DNA from: Burkholderiales bacterium
GTDB taxonomy: Bacteria > Pseudomonadota > Gammaproteobacteria > Burkholderiales > Burkholderiaceae_C
Direction of reading: 5' to 3'
NCBI GenBank assembly: GCA_028872015.1
Contig: JAGWLO010000035.1
Coordinates: forward strand, 1-37,542
Length of the DNA: 37,542 nucleotides
The translations under genes were made by a program, and so were the position numbers. The notes under the pieces were generated by a model. The model made no database searches, had not been told where the DNA came from, and was given only the letters and a program-made list of their open reading frames with translations. This document shows positions 20,344 to 28,358 of this stretch, one piece after another. Each line of letters begins with the position of its first letter. Position 1 is the first letter of the stretch.

Positions 20344-21066
20344 TCAGCCGACCGCGTCGGCAGGGTCGGCGGGGTTCGCCAGGTACGCCGCGTAACCCAG
20401 GCGCCGCAGCGTGCAGGCCGGGCAGCTGCCGCAGCCCCGGCCCCAGTCGTGGCGCTGGCTGCGCTCGCCCAGGTAGCAGGTGTGGGTGTGCTCGCGGATC
20501 AGGTCCACCAGCGCCTGGCCGCCCAGCGCCCGGGCCAGGCGCCAGGTGGCGGCCTTGTCGATCCACATCAGCGGCGTCTGCACCACCATCGGCGCCGCCA
20601 GGCCCAGGCTCAGCGCCACCTGCAAGGCCTTCAGCGTGTTGTCGCGGCAATCGGGGTAGCCCGAGTAATCGGTCTCGCACATGCCGCCCACCAGCACCTC
20701 GAGGCCGCGGCGGTAGGCCACCGCGGCGGCGAAGCCGAAGAACAGCAGGTTGCGCCCGGGCACGAAGGTGTTGGGCAGGCCGCTGCGCTGCAGCTCGATC
20801 GCCTGGTCCTGCGTCAGCGCGGTGTCGCTGATCTGGCCCAGCAGCGCCAGGTCGAGCCGGTGGTCGGGACCGAGCTTGGCGGCCCAGGCCGGAAACTGCT
20901 CGCGCAACCCGGCCAGCACCGTGTCGCGGCACTGCATCTCCACCGCGTGGCGCTGGCCGTAGTCGAAGCCGATGGTCTCGACATGGTCGTAGCGCTGCAG
21001 CGCCCAGGCCAGGCAGGTGGTGGAGTCCTGCCCGCCCGAGAACAGCACCAGGGCGCGGGCGTTCAC
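20344..21066 (-). CDS. queC: 7-cyano-7-deazaguanine synthase QueC
   Basis: 240 residues from GTG at 21066. The PP-loop ATPase motif [12 protein letters not shown] begins at residue 10, followed by [35 protein letters not shown] and [15 protein letters not shown]. The zinc site at the end comprises the cysteines of [22 protein letters not shown]. It makes preQ0 from 7-carboxy-7-deazaguanine on the queuosine pathway. It sits 51 bases after the BON lipoprotein gene on the same strand, possibly as the last gene of that unit. The other queuosine genes (queD, queE, queF) are not in the window. Confidence 0.96.
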   Translation of the reverse strand: MNARALVLFSGGQDSTTCLAWALQRYDHVETIGFDYGQRHAVEMQCRDTVLAGLREQFPAWAAKLGPDHRLDLALLGQISDTALTQDQAIELQRSGLPNTFVPGRNLLFFGFAAAVAYRRGLEVLVGGMCETDYSGYPDCRDNTLKALQVALSLGLAAPMVVQTPLMWIDKAATWRLARALGGQALVDLIREHTHTCYLGERSQRHDWGRGCGSCPACTLRRLGYAAYLANPADPADAVG

Positions 21067-21117
21067 GGCATGGCGCCTGCAGCCATCTCGCGATGCGGCC
21101 CCGGGGCGTGCCTGCGC

Positions 21118-21795
21118 CTAGCGCGAAGCCGGCGCGCTGGCGGCGGTGCTCACCGGTGCCGCCGGCGCGGTGGGCGGTCCCATGCGGGCCAGCTCGGCCT
21201 CGCTGACGACGTCGAACACCCGGATCACCTTCAGCACGCCGGGCACCGAGGCTGCCAGGTCGGCGGCGCGGTCGGCCTCGCGCGAGGTGACGATGCCCAT
21301 CAGGTAGATGTAGCCGCGCTCGGAGACCACCTTGATCGCGCTGGCCTGCAGGTCCTTCGCCTCGAACAGCGTGGCCTTGACCTTGGTCACGAGCAGCGCG
21401 TCCTGCGAGCGCGAGCCGAACGAGCTGTTGGGCTGCACCGAGAGCTCGTTCACCACGGCGTGCACGTTGTCGATGCCGGCCACGGCGCGGCTGACGGCGG
21501 CCTTGGACGCGGCATCGGGCACCTCGCCGGTGATGAGCACCGTGCGGTCGTAGCTGACGACGTTGACATGGCCCAGCGTGGCCAGGTCGCGGATGCGGGC
21601 AGCGGCCTTGACCTCGATGGTCGTGTCGTCGACCTGGGTGCCCGTGGTGCGGCGGTCGATGGCCACCATGCCGGCGCCTGCGGCGGCGCCGCCGATGATG
21701 AGCGGCACGCAGCCCGCCAGCAGGCCCGACAGGCCGGCCCCGGCCAGCACGAGCGCGACCGCGGTGCGCTTGACGATGAATCTGGAATCGGTCAC
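21118..21795 (-). CDS. BON-domain outer-membrane lipoprotein (DolP/YraP-like)
   Basis: 225 residues from GTG at 21795, which overlaps the SIS gene stop as GTGA. The lipobox LLAGC has Cys29, followed by a Gly/Ala stretch. Two BON domains follow: about 58-120 (IEVKAAARIRDLATLGHVNVVSYDRTVLITGEV) and about 135-205 (LVTKVKATLFEAKDLQASAIKVV, then GYIYLMGIVTSREADRA). The C-terminus is Ala/Pro-rich. In E. coli the equivalent gene follows diaA, as here, and DolP supports outer-membrane integrity and binds anionic phospholipid. Identity with DolP rests on domain order and gene order. Confidence 0.88.
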   Translation of the reverse strand: MTDSRFIVKRTAVALVLAGAGLSGLLAGCVPLIIGGAAAGAGMVAIDRRTTGTQVDDTTIEVKAAARIRDLATLGHVNVVSYDRTVLITGEVPDAASKAAVSRAVAGIDNVHAVVNELSVQPNSSFGSRSQDALLVTKVKATLFEAKDLQASAIKVVSERGYIYLMGIVTSREADRAADLAASVPGVLKVIRVFDVVSEAELARMGPPTAPAAPVSTAASAPASR

Positions 21796-22331
21796 AGGTC
21801 TTGTTCCCCCATCAGCTGGAAATCGACTGCATCGCACAGGCAATGCAGAACGAGCATTTGCATCTCGGCCACCCGCGGCGTGCGCTCGGGCGGCACGGCG
21901 ATGATGACGTCGGTCTCGGCCAGCAGCTCGCCGAAGGCCTGCGCACCGCGGCCGGCAAGCACGACGATGGTCATGTCCTTGGCCTGCGCGGCCGAGATCA
22001 CGGCCGTGCTGTGGCCTTCGCCATCGTCGATGAACAGCAGCACATCGCCCGGCAGGCCCAGCGCCCGCACCTGCTGCGCCGCCTCGCGGCCCAGCGCCAG
22101 CGCCGCCAGCGGCGGCCGTTCGCGCTCGAAGCGGCCCGCGAACAAGCGCGCCATGTGCACCGCCAGCGCCGCGCCCGCACCGCTGCCGGCTACAAGCACC
22201 TTGCCGCCGCCGGTGAACGCGGCGAGCAGCGCGGCCGTGGCCTCGGCGATCGGGCGCGCGAGGGCCTCCGCGGCCTGGTACTGGAGGTCGGCGCTCTCGA
22301 AAAACTGCTGCTGGACACGTTGTTCGAGCAT
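21792..22331 (-). CDS. SIS-domain protein (DiaA/GmhA-like)
   Basis: 179 residues, a single SIS domain: MLEQRVQQQFFESADLQYQ at the dimer-forming N-terminus, GGGKVLVAGSGAGAALAVHMA (about 41-61) in the sugar-phosphate site, LPGDVLLFIDDGEGHSTAVISAA, then DMTIVVLAGRG and the C-terminal VAEMQMLVLHCLCDAVD typical of phosphoheptose isomerase relatives. Gene order (yraN region, SIS, BON) matches E. coli yraN-diaA-dolP, so it may be the DnaA-binding factor DiaA; automatic annotation would probably say phosphoheptose isomerase. The canonical LLxxxTSGxS-type motif is changed to LFIDDGEGHS, which argues against an active isomerase (inference). It overlaps the BON gene by four bases. Confidence 0.82.
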   Translation of the reverse strand: MLEQRVQQQFFESADLQYQAAEALARPIAEATAALLAAFTGGGKVLVAGSGAGAALAVHMARLFAGRFERERPPLAALALGREAAQQVRALGLPGDVLLFIDDGEGHSTAVISAAQAKDMTIVVLAGRGAQAFGELLAETDVIIAVPPERTPRVAEMQMLVLHCLCDAVDFQLMGEQDL

Positions 22332-22509
22332 GGCCGCGCATCATAGGCCAGGGGTGGGCGCAGGCGTCTCGGGCCGTGTCCGGTTGCAAGCGCAGGCACG
22401 GCATCTCCGCCTGCTGGCCCGACGACGCCCGCCCGGGCCGGAGGCGCCGAGATTGCCGCCACGGCGCGCCGCCCTCATCATGGGCCTCCGCCGCCCCAGG
22501 AGCCCGCCC

Positions 22510-22956
22510 ATGTCAGACCGCACCATCCGCCTGCAACGCGTGCTGCGCACCCGGCCCGAGAAGGTCTATCGGGCGTTCCTGGAAGCCGGCGCCCTGGCCA
22601 AGTGGCTGCCGCCCTACGGCTTCGTCTGCACGGTGCACGACCTCGACGCCCGGGTCGGCGGCCGCTTCCGCCTGTCGTTCCACAACTTCTCCAGCGGCCA
22701 GGGCCACGCGTTCGGCGGCGAGTACCTCGAGCTGGTGCCGAACGAATTCATCCGCTATACCGACCGCTTCGACGACCCGAACCTGCCGGGCCTGCTGGAG
22801 GTGACGGTATCGCTGCGGCCGGTGGTGTGCGGCACCGAGATGAGCATCACGCAGAGCGGCATCCCGGCGGCGATTCCGCTGGAGATGTGCATCCTCGGAT
22901 GGCAAGAATCGCTGGCGCAGCTGGCGACGCTGGTCGAGCCCGAGATCCAGGGCTAG
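22510..22956 (+). CDS. SRPBCC-family (AHSA1-like) protein
   Basis: 148 residues, with AGGAG seven bases before the ATG. The START-like fold begins IRLQRVLRTRPEKVYRAFLEAGALAKWLPP, followed by DARVGGRFRLSFHNFSSGQG, GGEYLELVPNEFIRYTDRFDDP, and a C-terminal helix CILGWQESLAQLATLVE, all typical of Aha1-C/SRPBCC proteins. These bind hydrophobic ligands or act as chaperone cofactors; no function can be assigned. It is on the opposite strand to its neighbours and, with the next gene, lies inside what looks like an ancestral rsmI/yraN/SIS/BON cluster. Confidence 0.85.
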   Translation: MSDRTIRLQRVLRTRPEKVYRAFLEAGALAKWLPPYGFVCTVHDLDARVGGRFRLSFHNFSSGQGHAFGGEYLELVPNEFIRYTDRFDDPNLPGLLEVTVSLRPVVCGTEMSITQSGIPAAIPLEMCILGWQESLAQLATLVEPEIQG

Positions 22957-23078
22957 TTACGAGCCGGCCGCTGCCAGGGTCGCGATCAAGGCCGACATCC
23001 CGGACCCCGGGGCCGGCCGGTTCACCCGCAGCCGGCCCGGCGGCATGCCGGCCCCGGCCCGCCCCCGCCAGGAGACCC

Positions 23079-24122
23079 ATGGCCAAGTTGATGAACCCGG
23101 GCGTTGCCGCTGCGCTGGCGGCAGCGCTGCTGTTCGGTGCCGGCACGCCGGCGGCCAAGCTGCTGCTGGCGCACACCGGGCCCTGGCTGCTGGCCGCGCT
23201 GCTGTACCTGGGCTCGGGCACGGGGCTGTGGCTGGTGCGACGGGCCTTCGGCGCGCAGGCGGTGCGCCCGTCGCGCGGCGAGTGGGGCTGGCTGGCGGGC
23301 GCCACGCTGGCCGGCGGCGTGGTCGGCCCGGTGCTGCTGATGGTGGGCCTGCGCTCGATGCCGGCCACGGCCGCGTCGCTGCTGCTCAATGCCGAGGGTG
23401 TGATGACGGCACTGCTGGCCTGGTTCGTGTTCAAGGAGAACTTCGACCGCCGCATCGCGCTGGGCATGCTCGCCATCGCCGCGGGCGCGGTGGTGCTGAG
23501 CTGGCCCGGGCCCGGGGCCCTGCGGATGGCGTGGGGCGCGCTGGCGGTGCTGGGCGCGTGCCTGGCCTGGGCCGTGGACAACAACCTCACGCGCAAGGTG
23601 TCGCTCACCGACGCCTCGTTCATCGCCATGGTCAAGGGGCTGGCGGCCGGCAGCACCAACCTCGCCCTGGCCCTGGCGCTGGGGGCGGCCTGGCCGTCGG
23701 CGCCCACGCTGGCCGGCGCGGCGCTGCTGGGCTTCTTGAGCTACGGCGCCAGCCTGGTGCTGTTCGTGGTGGCGCTGCGCCACCTGGGTACTGCGCGCAC
23801 GGGGGCCTACTTCTCGGTGGCGCCCTTCTTCGGCGCGCTGCTGGGCGTGCTGGTGCTGCACGAGCCCGTGAGTACAGCCCTGCTGGCCGCCGGCGCGCTG
23901 ATGGCGCTGGGCGTGTGGCTGCATCTCACCGAGCACCATGGTCACTGGCACACGCACGAGGCCGACACGCACACGCACGAGCATGTCCACGACGCGCACC
24001 ACCGGCATGCGCACGCCGACGGCATCGACCCGGCCGAGCCGCACAGCCATGTCCACGCGCACGTGCCGATGGCGCACAGCCATGCGCACTACCCCGACGC
24101 GCACCACCGGCACGAGCACTGA
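23079..24122 (+). CDS. EamA/DMT-family transporter with histidine-rich C-terminal tail
   Basis: 347 residues, with AGGAGA just before the ATG. Ten predicted membrane helices in two EamA repeats fill residues 6-281 (e.g. AAALAAALLFGAGTPAAKLLL, LAGGVVGPVLLMVGLRSMPATAASLLLNAEGVMTALLAW, and second repeat ACLAWAVDNNLTRKVS, GAYFSVAPFFGALLGVLVLHEPV). A tail of about 66 residues (282-347) follows with 25 histidines, often spaced as HxH or paired, with two copies of DAHHRH. The tail should be cytosolic if the topology is standard. His-rich tails usually bind Ni, Co, Zn or Cu, so a metal-linked function is possible. The DMT family otherwise exports amino acids and other small molecules. Confidence 0.88.
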   Translation: MAKLMNPGVAAALAAALLFGAGTPAAKLLLAHTGPWLLAALLYLGSGTGLWLVRRAFGAQAVRPSRGEWGWLAGATLAGGVVGPVLLMVGLRSMPATAASLLLNAEGVMTALLAWFVFKENFDRRIALGMLAIAAGAVVLSWPGPGALRMAWGALAVLGACLAWAVDNNLTRKVSLTDASFIAMVKGLAAGSTNLALALALGAAWPSAPTLAGAALLGFLSYGASLVLFVVALRHLGTARTGAYFSVAPFFGALLGVLVLHEPVSTALLAAGALMALGVWLHLTEHHGHWHTHEADTHTHEHVHDAHHRHAHADGIDPAEPHSHVHAHVPMAHSHAHYPDAHHRHEH

Positions 24123-24157
24123 CCCTGCGTGCTGGCGCGGACGCTGCCGCCGCGCCT

Positions 24158-24571
24158 TCAGCCCTCGTCGAAGGCCGCGCGCAGCCACTCGACCTGCTCG
24201 CCGTCGATGGCCAGCACGTCGAAGCGGCAGGGCGGCGGGCTGGCAAAACGCAGCAGGTAGTGGCGGGCCGCGAGCCGCAGGCGCAGGCGCTTGGTGGCGC
24301 CGACGCTGGCGGCGGCGCCGCCGTGATCGGCACGCTGGCGCGCGCGCACCTCGACGAACACCAGCGTGCCGTCGCGGTCGCGCAGCACCAGGTCGATCTC
24401 GCCGCCACGGGCGTGCGGGCCACGCGCGAGCCGATAATTGCGCTCGACCAGCACCAGCCCACGCGCCAGCAGCCAGGCCAGCGCGCGGTCTTCGGCCGCA
24501 TCGCCGCGGGCCTTGGTGCCGGCCTTCGACCCGGCCCCCGCGCCGGCAGCGCCCCACCGCCCCGTGACCAT
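24158..24571 (-). CDS. yraN: YraN-family (UPF0102) nuclease-like protein
   Basis: 137 residues from ATG at 24571 (MVTGRWGAAG). The motifs are those of the family: GDAAEDRALAWLLARGLVLVERNYR, ARGGEIDLVLRDRDGTLVFVEVRAR (the PD-(D/E)XK-like core with E, D and ExR), then GATKRLRLRLAARHYL and the C-terminal PCRFDVLAID. The biochemical role is unsettled; it resembles Holliday-junction-type nucleases. Its ATG overlaps the start of divergent rsmI by eight bases, so each promoter must lie inside the other gene, unless one of the starts is misplaced. Next to it is the inserted transporter gene, convergent. Confidence 0.9.
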   Translation of the reverse strand: MVTGRWGAAGAGAGSKAGTKARGDAAEDRALAWLLARGLVLVERNYRLARGPHARGGEIDLVLRDRDGTLVFVEVRARQRADHGGAAASVGATKRLRLRLAARHYLLRFASPPPCRFDVLAIDGEQVEWLRAAFDEG

Positions 24572-25484
24572 CGACCCCTCCTTGCTGCTGCGCGCCGCGC
24601 TGCAGGCCGCCGGCCAGCAGCAGCAGCAGCCCGGCACACTCTACGTCGTGGCCACGCCGATCGGCAACCTGGCCGACCTGACGCTGCGCGCCATCCATTG
24701 GCTGAGCCGCGTCGACGCCGTGGCCTGCGAAGACACGCGCGTGGCCGCGCAGCTGCTCAACCACCTGGGCCTGCACAAGCCGCTGATCGCGCTGCACGCG
24801 CACAACGAGCGCGCGGCGGCGCAGTCGGTGCTGGCGCGGCTGGCGGCGGGCGAGTCGGTGGCCTATGTCAGCGATGCGGGCACGCCGGCGGTCTCCGACC
24901 CCGGCGCGCTGCTGGTGGCGCTGGCGGCTGCGGCCGGCCACCCGGTGGTGCCGCTGCCGGGCCCGAGCAGCGCGCTGGCGGCGCTGAGCGCGGCCGGCGA
25001 TGCGCTCGGCGCCGAGGGCGGCGGCTTCGTCTTCGGCGGCTTCCTGCCCGCGCGCGGCGGCGAGCGCCGCGCGGCGCTGGCCGCCGTGCTGGCCGAGCCG
25101 CGCACGCAGGTGCTGTTCGAGGCGCCGCATCGCATCGCCGATCTGCTCGCCCAGCTGGCGGCCCAGGCGCCGCAGCGCCGGGTGACGCTGGCCCGCGAGC
25201 TGACCAAGCAGTTCGAGACCGTGGTCACCCAGGCGGCCGCCGAGCTGCCGGCGTGGCTGGCCGCCGACGCCCACCGCGGCCGCGGCGAGTTCGTGCTCGT
25301 GCTGCATGCCCTGCCGCCGCCCCCGGTCGTCGAGGACGCCTTGCCGCCGGCCGCGCTGCGCACGCTGGCCGTGCTGCTGCGCGAGCTGCCGCTGAAGCAG
25401 GCGGTGGCGCTGGCCGCCGAGCTGACGGGTGCGCCGCGCAACGCGCTGTACCAGCAGGCGCTGCGGGCGCGCGAAGGCCCCTGA
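24564..25484 (+). CDS. rsmI: 16S rRNA 2'-O-ribose C1402 methyltransferase RsmI
   Basis: 306 residues from GTG at 24564. A short lead of about 25 residues ending in five consecutive Gln codons (CAG x5) precedes the tetrapyrrole-methylase-fold core: LYVVATPIGNLADLTLRA, AVACEDTR, IALHAHNE, VAYVSDAGTPAVSDPG, VVPLPGPSSALAALSAAG, FVFGGFLP, VLFEAPHRI, RRVTLARELTKQFETV and GRGEFVLVL. These are all RsmI signatures. It methylates C1402 in the decoding centre of 16S rRNA using SAM. It is divergent from yraN with overlapping starts, the same pairing as in many beta- and gammaproteobacteria. Confidence 0.96.
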   Translation: MTIDPSLLLRAALQAAGQQQQQPGTLYVVATPIGNLADLTLRAIHWLSRVDAVACEDTRVAAQLLNHLGLHKPLIALHAHNERAAAQSVLARLAAGESVAYVSDAGTPAVSDPGALLVALAAAAGHPVVPLPGPSSALAALSAAGDALGAEGGGFVFGGFLPARGGERRAALAAVLAEPRTQVLFEAPHRIADLLAQLAAQAPQRRVTLARELTKQFETVVTQAAAELPAWLAADAHRGRGEFVLVLHALPPPPVVEDALPPAALRTLAVLLRELPLKQAVALAAELTGAPRNALYQQALRAREGP

Positions 25485-25617
25485 CCGACCGCGGGCCGGC
25501 CCCCGGCCGGCTGGGCCGCCGCCCGCCGACCCGGGCAGCCGCAAGGCCCTGGGCCGGGCCGCCGCGGACCCGGCTCCTACAATCTGCCCCTGTTCCGCTC
25601 TCGCTCCAGGCTGCCCG

Positions 25618-27093
25618 ATGATCACCCGCGAACCCACCCTCGAGCGCCTGGCCATCGCGCAGTCGCTGATGCTCGATCCGTTCGGCCTGTCCGAGGCCAC
25701 GATGGCGCATGCGCTGGCCACCATCGGCGAGCACCGCATCGACGACGCCGACCTGTACTTCCAGACGACGCGCCATGAAGGCTGGAGCCTGGAGGAAGGC
25801 ATCGTCAAGAGCGGCAGCTTCAGCATCGACCAGGGCGTGGGCGTGCGCGCGGTGGTGGGCGAGAAGACGGCCTTCGCCTACTCCGACGACCTGAGCCCCG
25901 AGTCGCTGCTCGAGGCCGCGCGCACCGTGCGCACCATCGCGGCGGCGGGCCAGCACCGGCGCGTGAAGGTGGGCCGCGCGCCGCGCATCGCCCCCAGCCG
26001 CGTGCTGTACGCGCCCACCGACCCGATCGCCACGCTGGACAGCACGCAGAAGGTGGCGCTGCTCGAGAAGGTGGAGCGGCTGGCGCGCGCGAAAGACCCG
26101 CGCGTCGTGCAGGTGATGGCCAGCCTGGGCGCCGAGTACGACGTGGTGCTGGTGGCACGCGCCGACGGCACGCGCGCGGCCGACGTGCGGCCGCTGGTGC
26201 GCCTGAACGTGACCGTGATCGCCGAGCAGACCGTGGCCGGGGTCGTTCGGCGCGAGGTCGGCAGCGGCGGCGGCGGTGGCCGCTTCGGCCTCGGCTACTT
26301 TCAGGATGCGGTGATCGAGCGCTACGTCGACCACGCCGTCAAGGCCGCGCTGACCAACCTCGACAGCCGCCCGGCGCCGGCCGGCGAGATGACGGTCGTG
26401 CTCGGCCCCGGCTGGCCCGGCGTGCTGCTGCACGAGGCCGTCGGCCACGGCCTGGAAGGCGACTTCAACCGCAAGGGCGCGTCCACGTTCAGCGGGCGCC
26501 TCGGGCAGCGCGTGGCGGCCAAGGGCGTGACCGTGCTCGACGACGGCACCCTGGCCGACCGCCGCGGCTCGCTCAACGTCGACGACGAGGGCCACGTCAC
26601 GCAGCGCAACGTGCTGATCGAGGACGGCATCCTGCGCGGCTACATGCAGGACAGCCTGAACGCGCGCCTGATGGGCGGCAAGCCCACCGGCAACGGCCGC
26701 CGCGAGAGCTACGCCAGCCTGCCCATGCCGCGCATGACCAACACCTACATGCTGGCCGGCACGCGCACCAAAGCAGAGATCCTGGCCAGCATCAAGCGCG
26801 GCTTGTATGCCACCAACTTCGGCGGCGGCCAGGTCGACATCACCAGCGGCAAGTTCGTGTTCTCGGCCAGCGAGGCCTTCTGGGTCGAGAACGGCAAGAT
26901 CCTCTACCCGGTGAAGGGCGCCACCCTCGTGGGCAACGGGCCCGAGGCGATGACGCGCGTGAGCATGATCGGCAACGACCTCGAGCTCGACACCGGGGTC
27001 GGCGTGTGCGGCAAGGAAGGCCAGAGCGTGCCGGTGGGCGTGGGCCAGCCCACGCTGCGCATCGAGCGCCTCACGGTGGGCGGCACCGCGTAG
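25618..27093 (+). CDS. tldD: metalloprotease TldD
   Basis: 491 residues from ATG at 25618. N-terminal domain: DDADLYFQTTRHEGWSLEEGIVKSGSF. The catalytic zinc motif HEAVGHGLEGDF begins at residue 272 (HExxxH), and the third-ligand region near the end is GVGVCGKEGQSVPVG. The family segments LPMPRMTNTYML and GGGQVDITSGKFVF are also present. With PmbA (TldE) it forms a protease that trims unfolded peptides and, in E. coli, matures microcins and degrades CcdA. PmbA is not in the window. A TACAAT -10-like element lies at 25578-25583 without a clear -35. The stop TAG is directly followed by the ilvA ATG. Confidence 0.96.
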   Translation: MITREPTLERLAIAQSLMLDPFGLSEATMAHALATIGEHRIDDADLYFQTTRHEGWSLEEGIVKSGSFSIDQGVGVRAVVGEKTAFAYSDDLSPESLLEAARTVRTIAAAGQHRRVKVGRAPRIAPSRVLYAPTDPIATLDSTQKVALLEKVERLARAKDPRVVQVMASLGAEYDVVLVARADGTRAADVRPLVRLNVTVIAEQTVAGVVRREVGSGGGGGRFGLGYFQDAVIERYVDHAVKAALTNLDSRPAPAGEMTVVLGPGWPGVLLHEAVGHGLEGDFNRKGASTFSGRLGQRVAAKGVTVLDDGTLADRRGSLNVDDEGHVTQRNVLIEDGILRGYMQDSLNARLMGGKPTGNGRRESYASLPMPRMTNTYMLAGTRTKAEILASIKRGLYATNFGGGQVDITSGKFVFSASEAFWVENGKILYPVKGATLVGNGPEAMTRVSMIGNDLELDTGVGVCGKEGQSVPVGVGQPTLRIERLTVGGTA

Positions 27094-28320
27094 ATGGCGC
27101 CCCCGACCTCGCCCCGCTCGGTCACGCTGGCGGACATCGAGGCGGCCGCACAGCGCATCGCCGGCCAGGTGCTGGCCACGCCCTGCCTGGAAAGCCGCAC
27201 GCTCTCGCAGATCGTGGGCGCGCAGGTGTTTCTCAAGTTCGAGAACCTGCAGTTCACGGCCTCGTTCAAGGAGCGCGGCGCGCTCAACAAGCTGGCCGCG
27301 CTGGTGGCCTCGGGCGAGCCGATCCGGGGCGTGGTGGCGGCCTCGGCCGGCAACCACGCGCAAGGCGTGGCGCACCACGCGCAGCGCCTGGGGCTGCGGG
27401 CGGTGATCGTGATGCCCTCGATCACGCCCTCGGTGAAGATCGAGCGCACGCGCGGCTTCGGTGCCGAGGTGGTGCTGCACGGCGACAGCTTCGACCAGGC
27501 GCGCGAGCATGCGCTGCGGCTGGCCGACGAACAGGGCCTGGTCTTCATCCACGCCTTCGACGACCCGCTGGTGATCGCCGGCCAGGGCACCATCGGGCGG
27601 GAGATGCTGCAGGCGCAGCCCGGGCTCGATACGCTGGTCATCGCCGTCGGCGGCGGCGGCCTGATCGCCGGCATCGCCACCGCAGCGCGTGCGCTCAGGC
27701 CCGACATCGAGATCATCGGCGTGCAGACCTCGCGCTTCCCGGGCATGGTCAACGCCATCAAGGGCACGGCGCACCCGCAGGGCGCGGGCACGATCGCCGA
27801 AGGCATCGCGGTCGGCCAGCCGGGTGAGCTGACGCAGGCCATCATCCGCGAGCGGGTCGACGACCTGGTGCTGGTCGACGAAGGCGACATCGAGCAGGCG
27901 ATCGTGATGCTGCTCGAGATCGAGAAGACGCTGGTCGAAGGCGCGGGTGCGGCCGGCCTGGCGGCGCTGCTGAAGGACCCGGCGCGCTTCGCCGGCCGCC
28001 GCGTGGGGCTGGTGCTGTGCGGCGGCAACATCGACCCGCTGCTGCTGGCCGCCATCCTCGAGCGCGGCATGGTGCGTGCCGGCCGGTTGGCGCGCATCCG
28101 GGTGGCCGCGCGCGATGCGCCCGGCATCCTGGCCCGCATCACGGCGCTGGTGGCCGATGCTGGCGCCAACATCGACGAGGTGCATCACCAGCGCGCGTTC
28201 TCCACCCTGTCGGTGCAGAGCGTGGAGATCGAGCTCGTGCTGCAGACGCGCAACCCGGCGCACGTGCAGGACGTGCTCGCACGCCTGAACGCGGCCGGCT
28301 TCGACAGCCGCGTGTACTGA
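27094..28320 (+). CDS. ilvA: threonine ammonia-lyase with one ACT domain
   Basis: 408 residues. The PLP fold-type II core has Lys59 in FTASFKERGA, the substrate motif SAGNHAQGVA, and the glycine loop VGGGGLIAG (about 190-200). A single C-terminal ACT domain (about 330-405) contains RIRVAARDAPGILARITALVADAGANIDEVHHQRA. One ACT unit and a length of about 400 match the TdcB/IlvA short group rather than the 510-residue E. coli IlvA with two ACT-like units. It deaminates threonine (and serine) to 2-oxobutyrate for isoleucine synthesis. The ATG abuts the tldD stop, so it must be translated by reinitiation or from a site inside tldD. Confidence 0.94.
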   Translation: MAPPTSPRSVTLADIEAAAQRIAGQVLATPCLESRTLSQIVGAQVFLKFENLQFTASFKERGALNKLAALVASGEPIRGVVAASAGNHAQGVAHHAQRLGLRAVIVMPSITPSVKIERTRGFGAEVVLHGDSFDQAREHALRLADEQGLVFIHAFDDPLVIAGQGTIGREMLQAQPGLDTLVIAVGGGGLIAGIATAARALRPDIEIIGVQTSRFPGMVNAIKGTAHPQGAGTIAEGIAVGQPGELTQAIIRERVDDLVLVDEGDIEQAIVMLLEIEKTLVEGAGAAGLAALLKDPARFAGRRVGLVLCGGNIDPLLLAAILERGMVRAGRLARIRVAARDAPGILARITALVADAGANIDEVHHQRAFSTLSVQSVEIELVLQTRNPAHVQDVLARLNAAGFDSRVY

Positions 28321-28358
28321 ACCGAACGCGACCGGCGGTACGCCGATCGGCGCCGGGC

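Noticed and set aside
24617..24631. (CAG)5 run considered as a repeat array or CRISPR-like element
   Set aside because: A short codon repeat for five Gln in the RsmI N-terminus. No direct repeats with spacers occur anywhere in the window.
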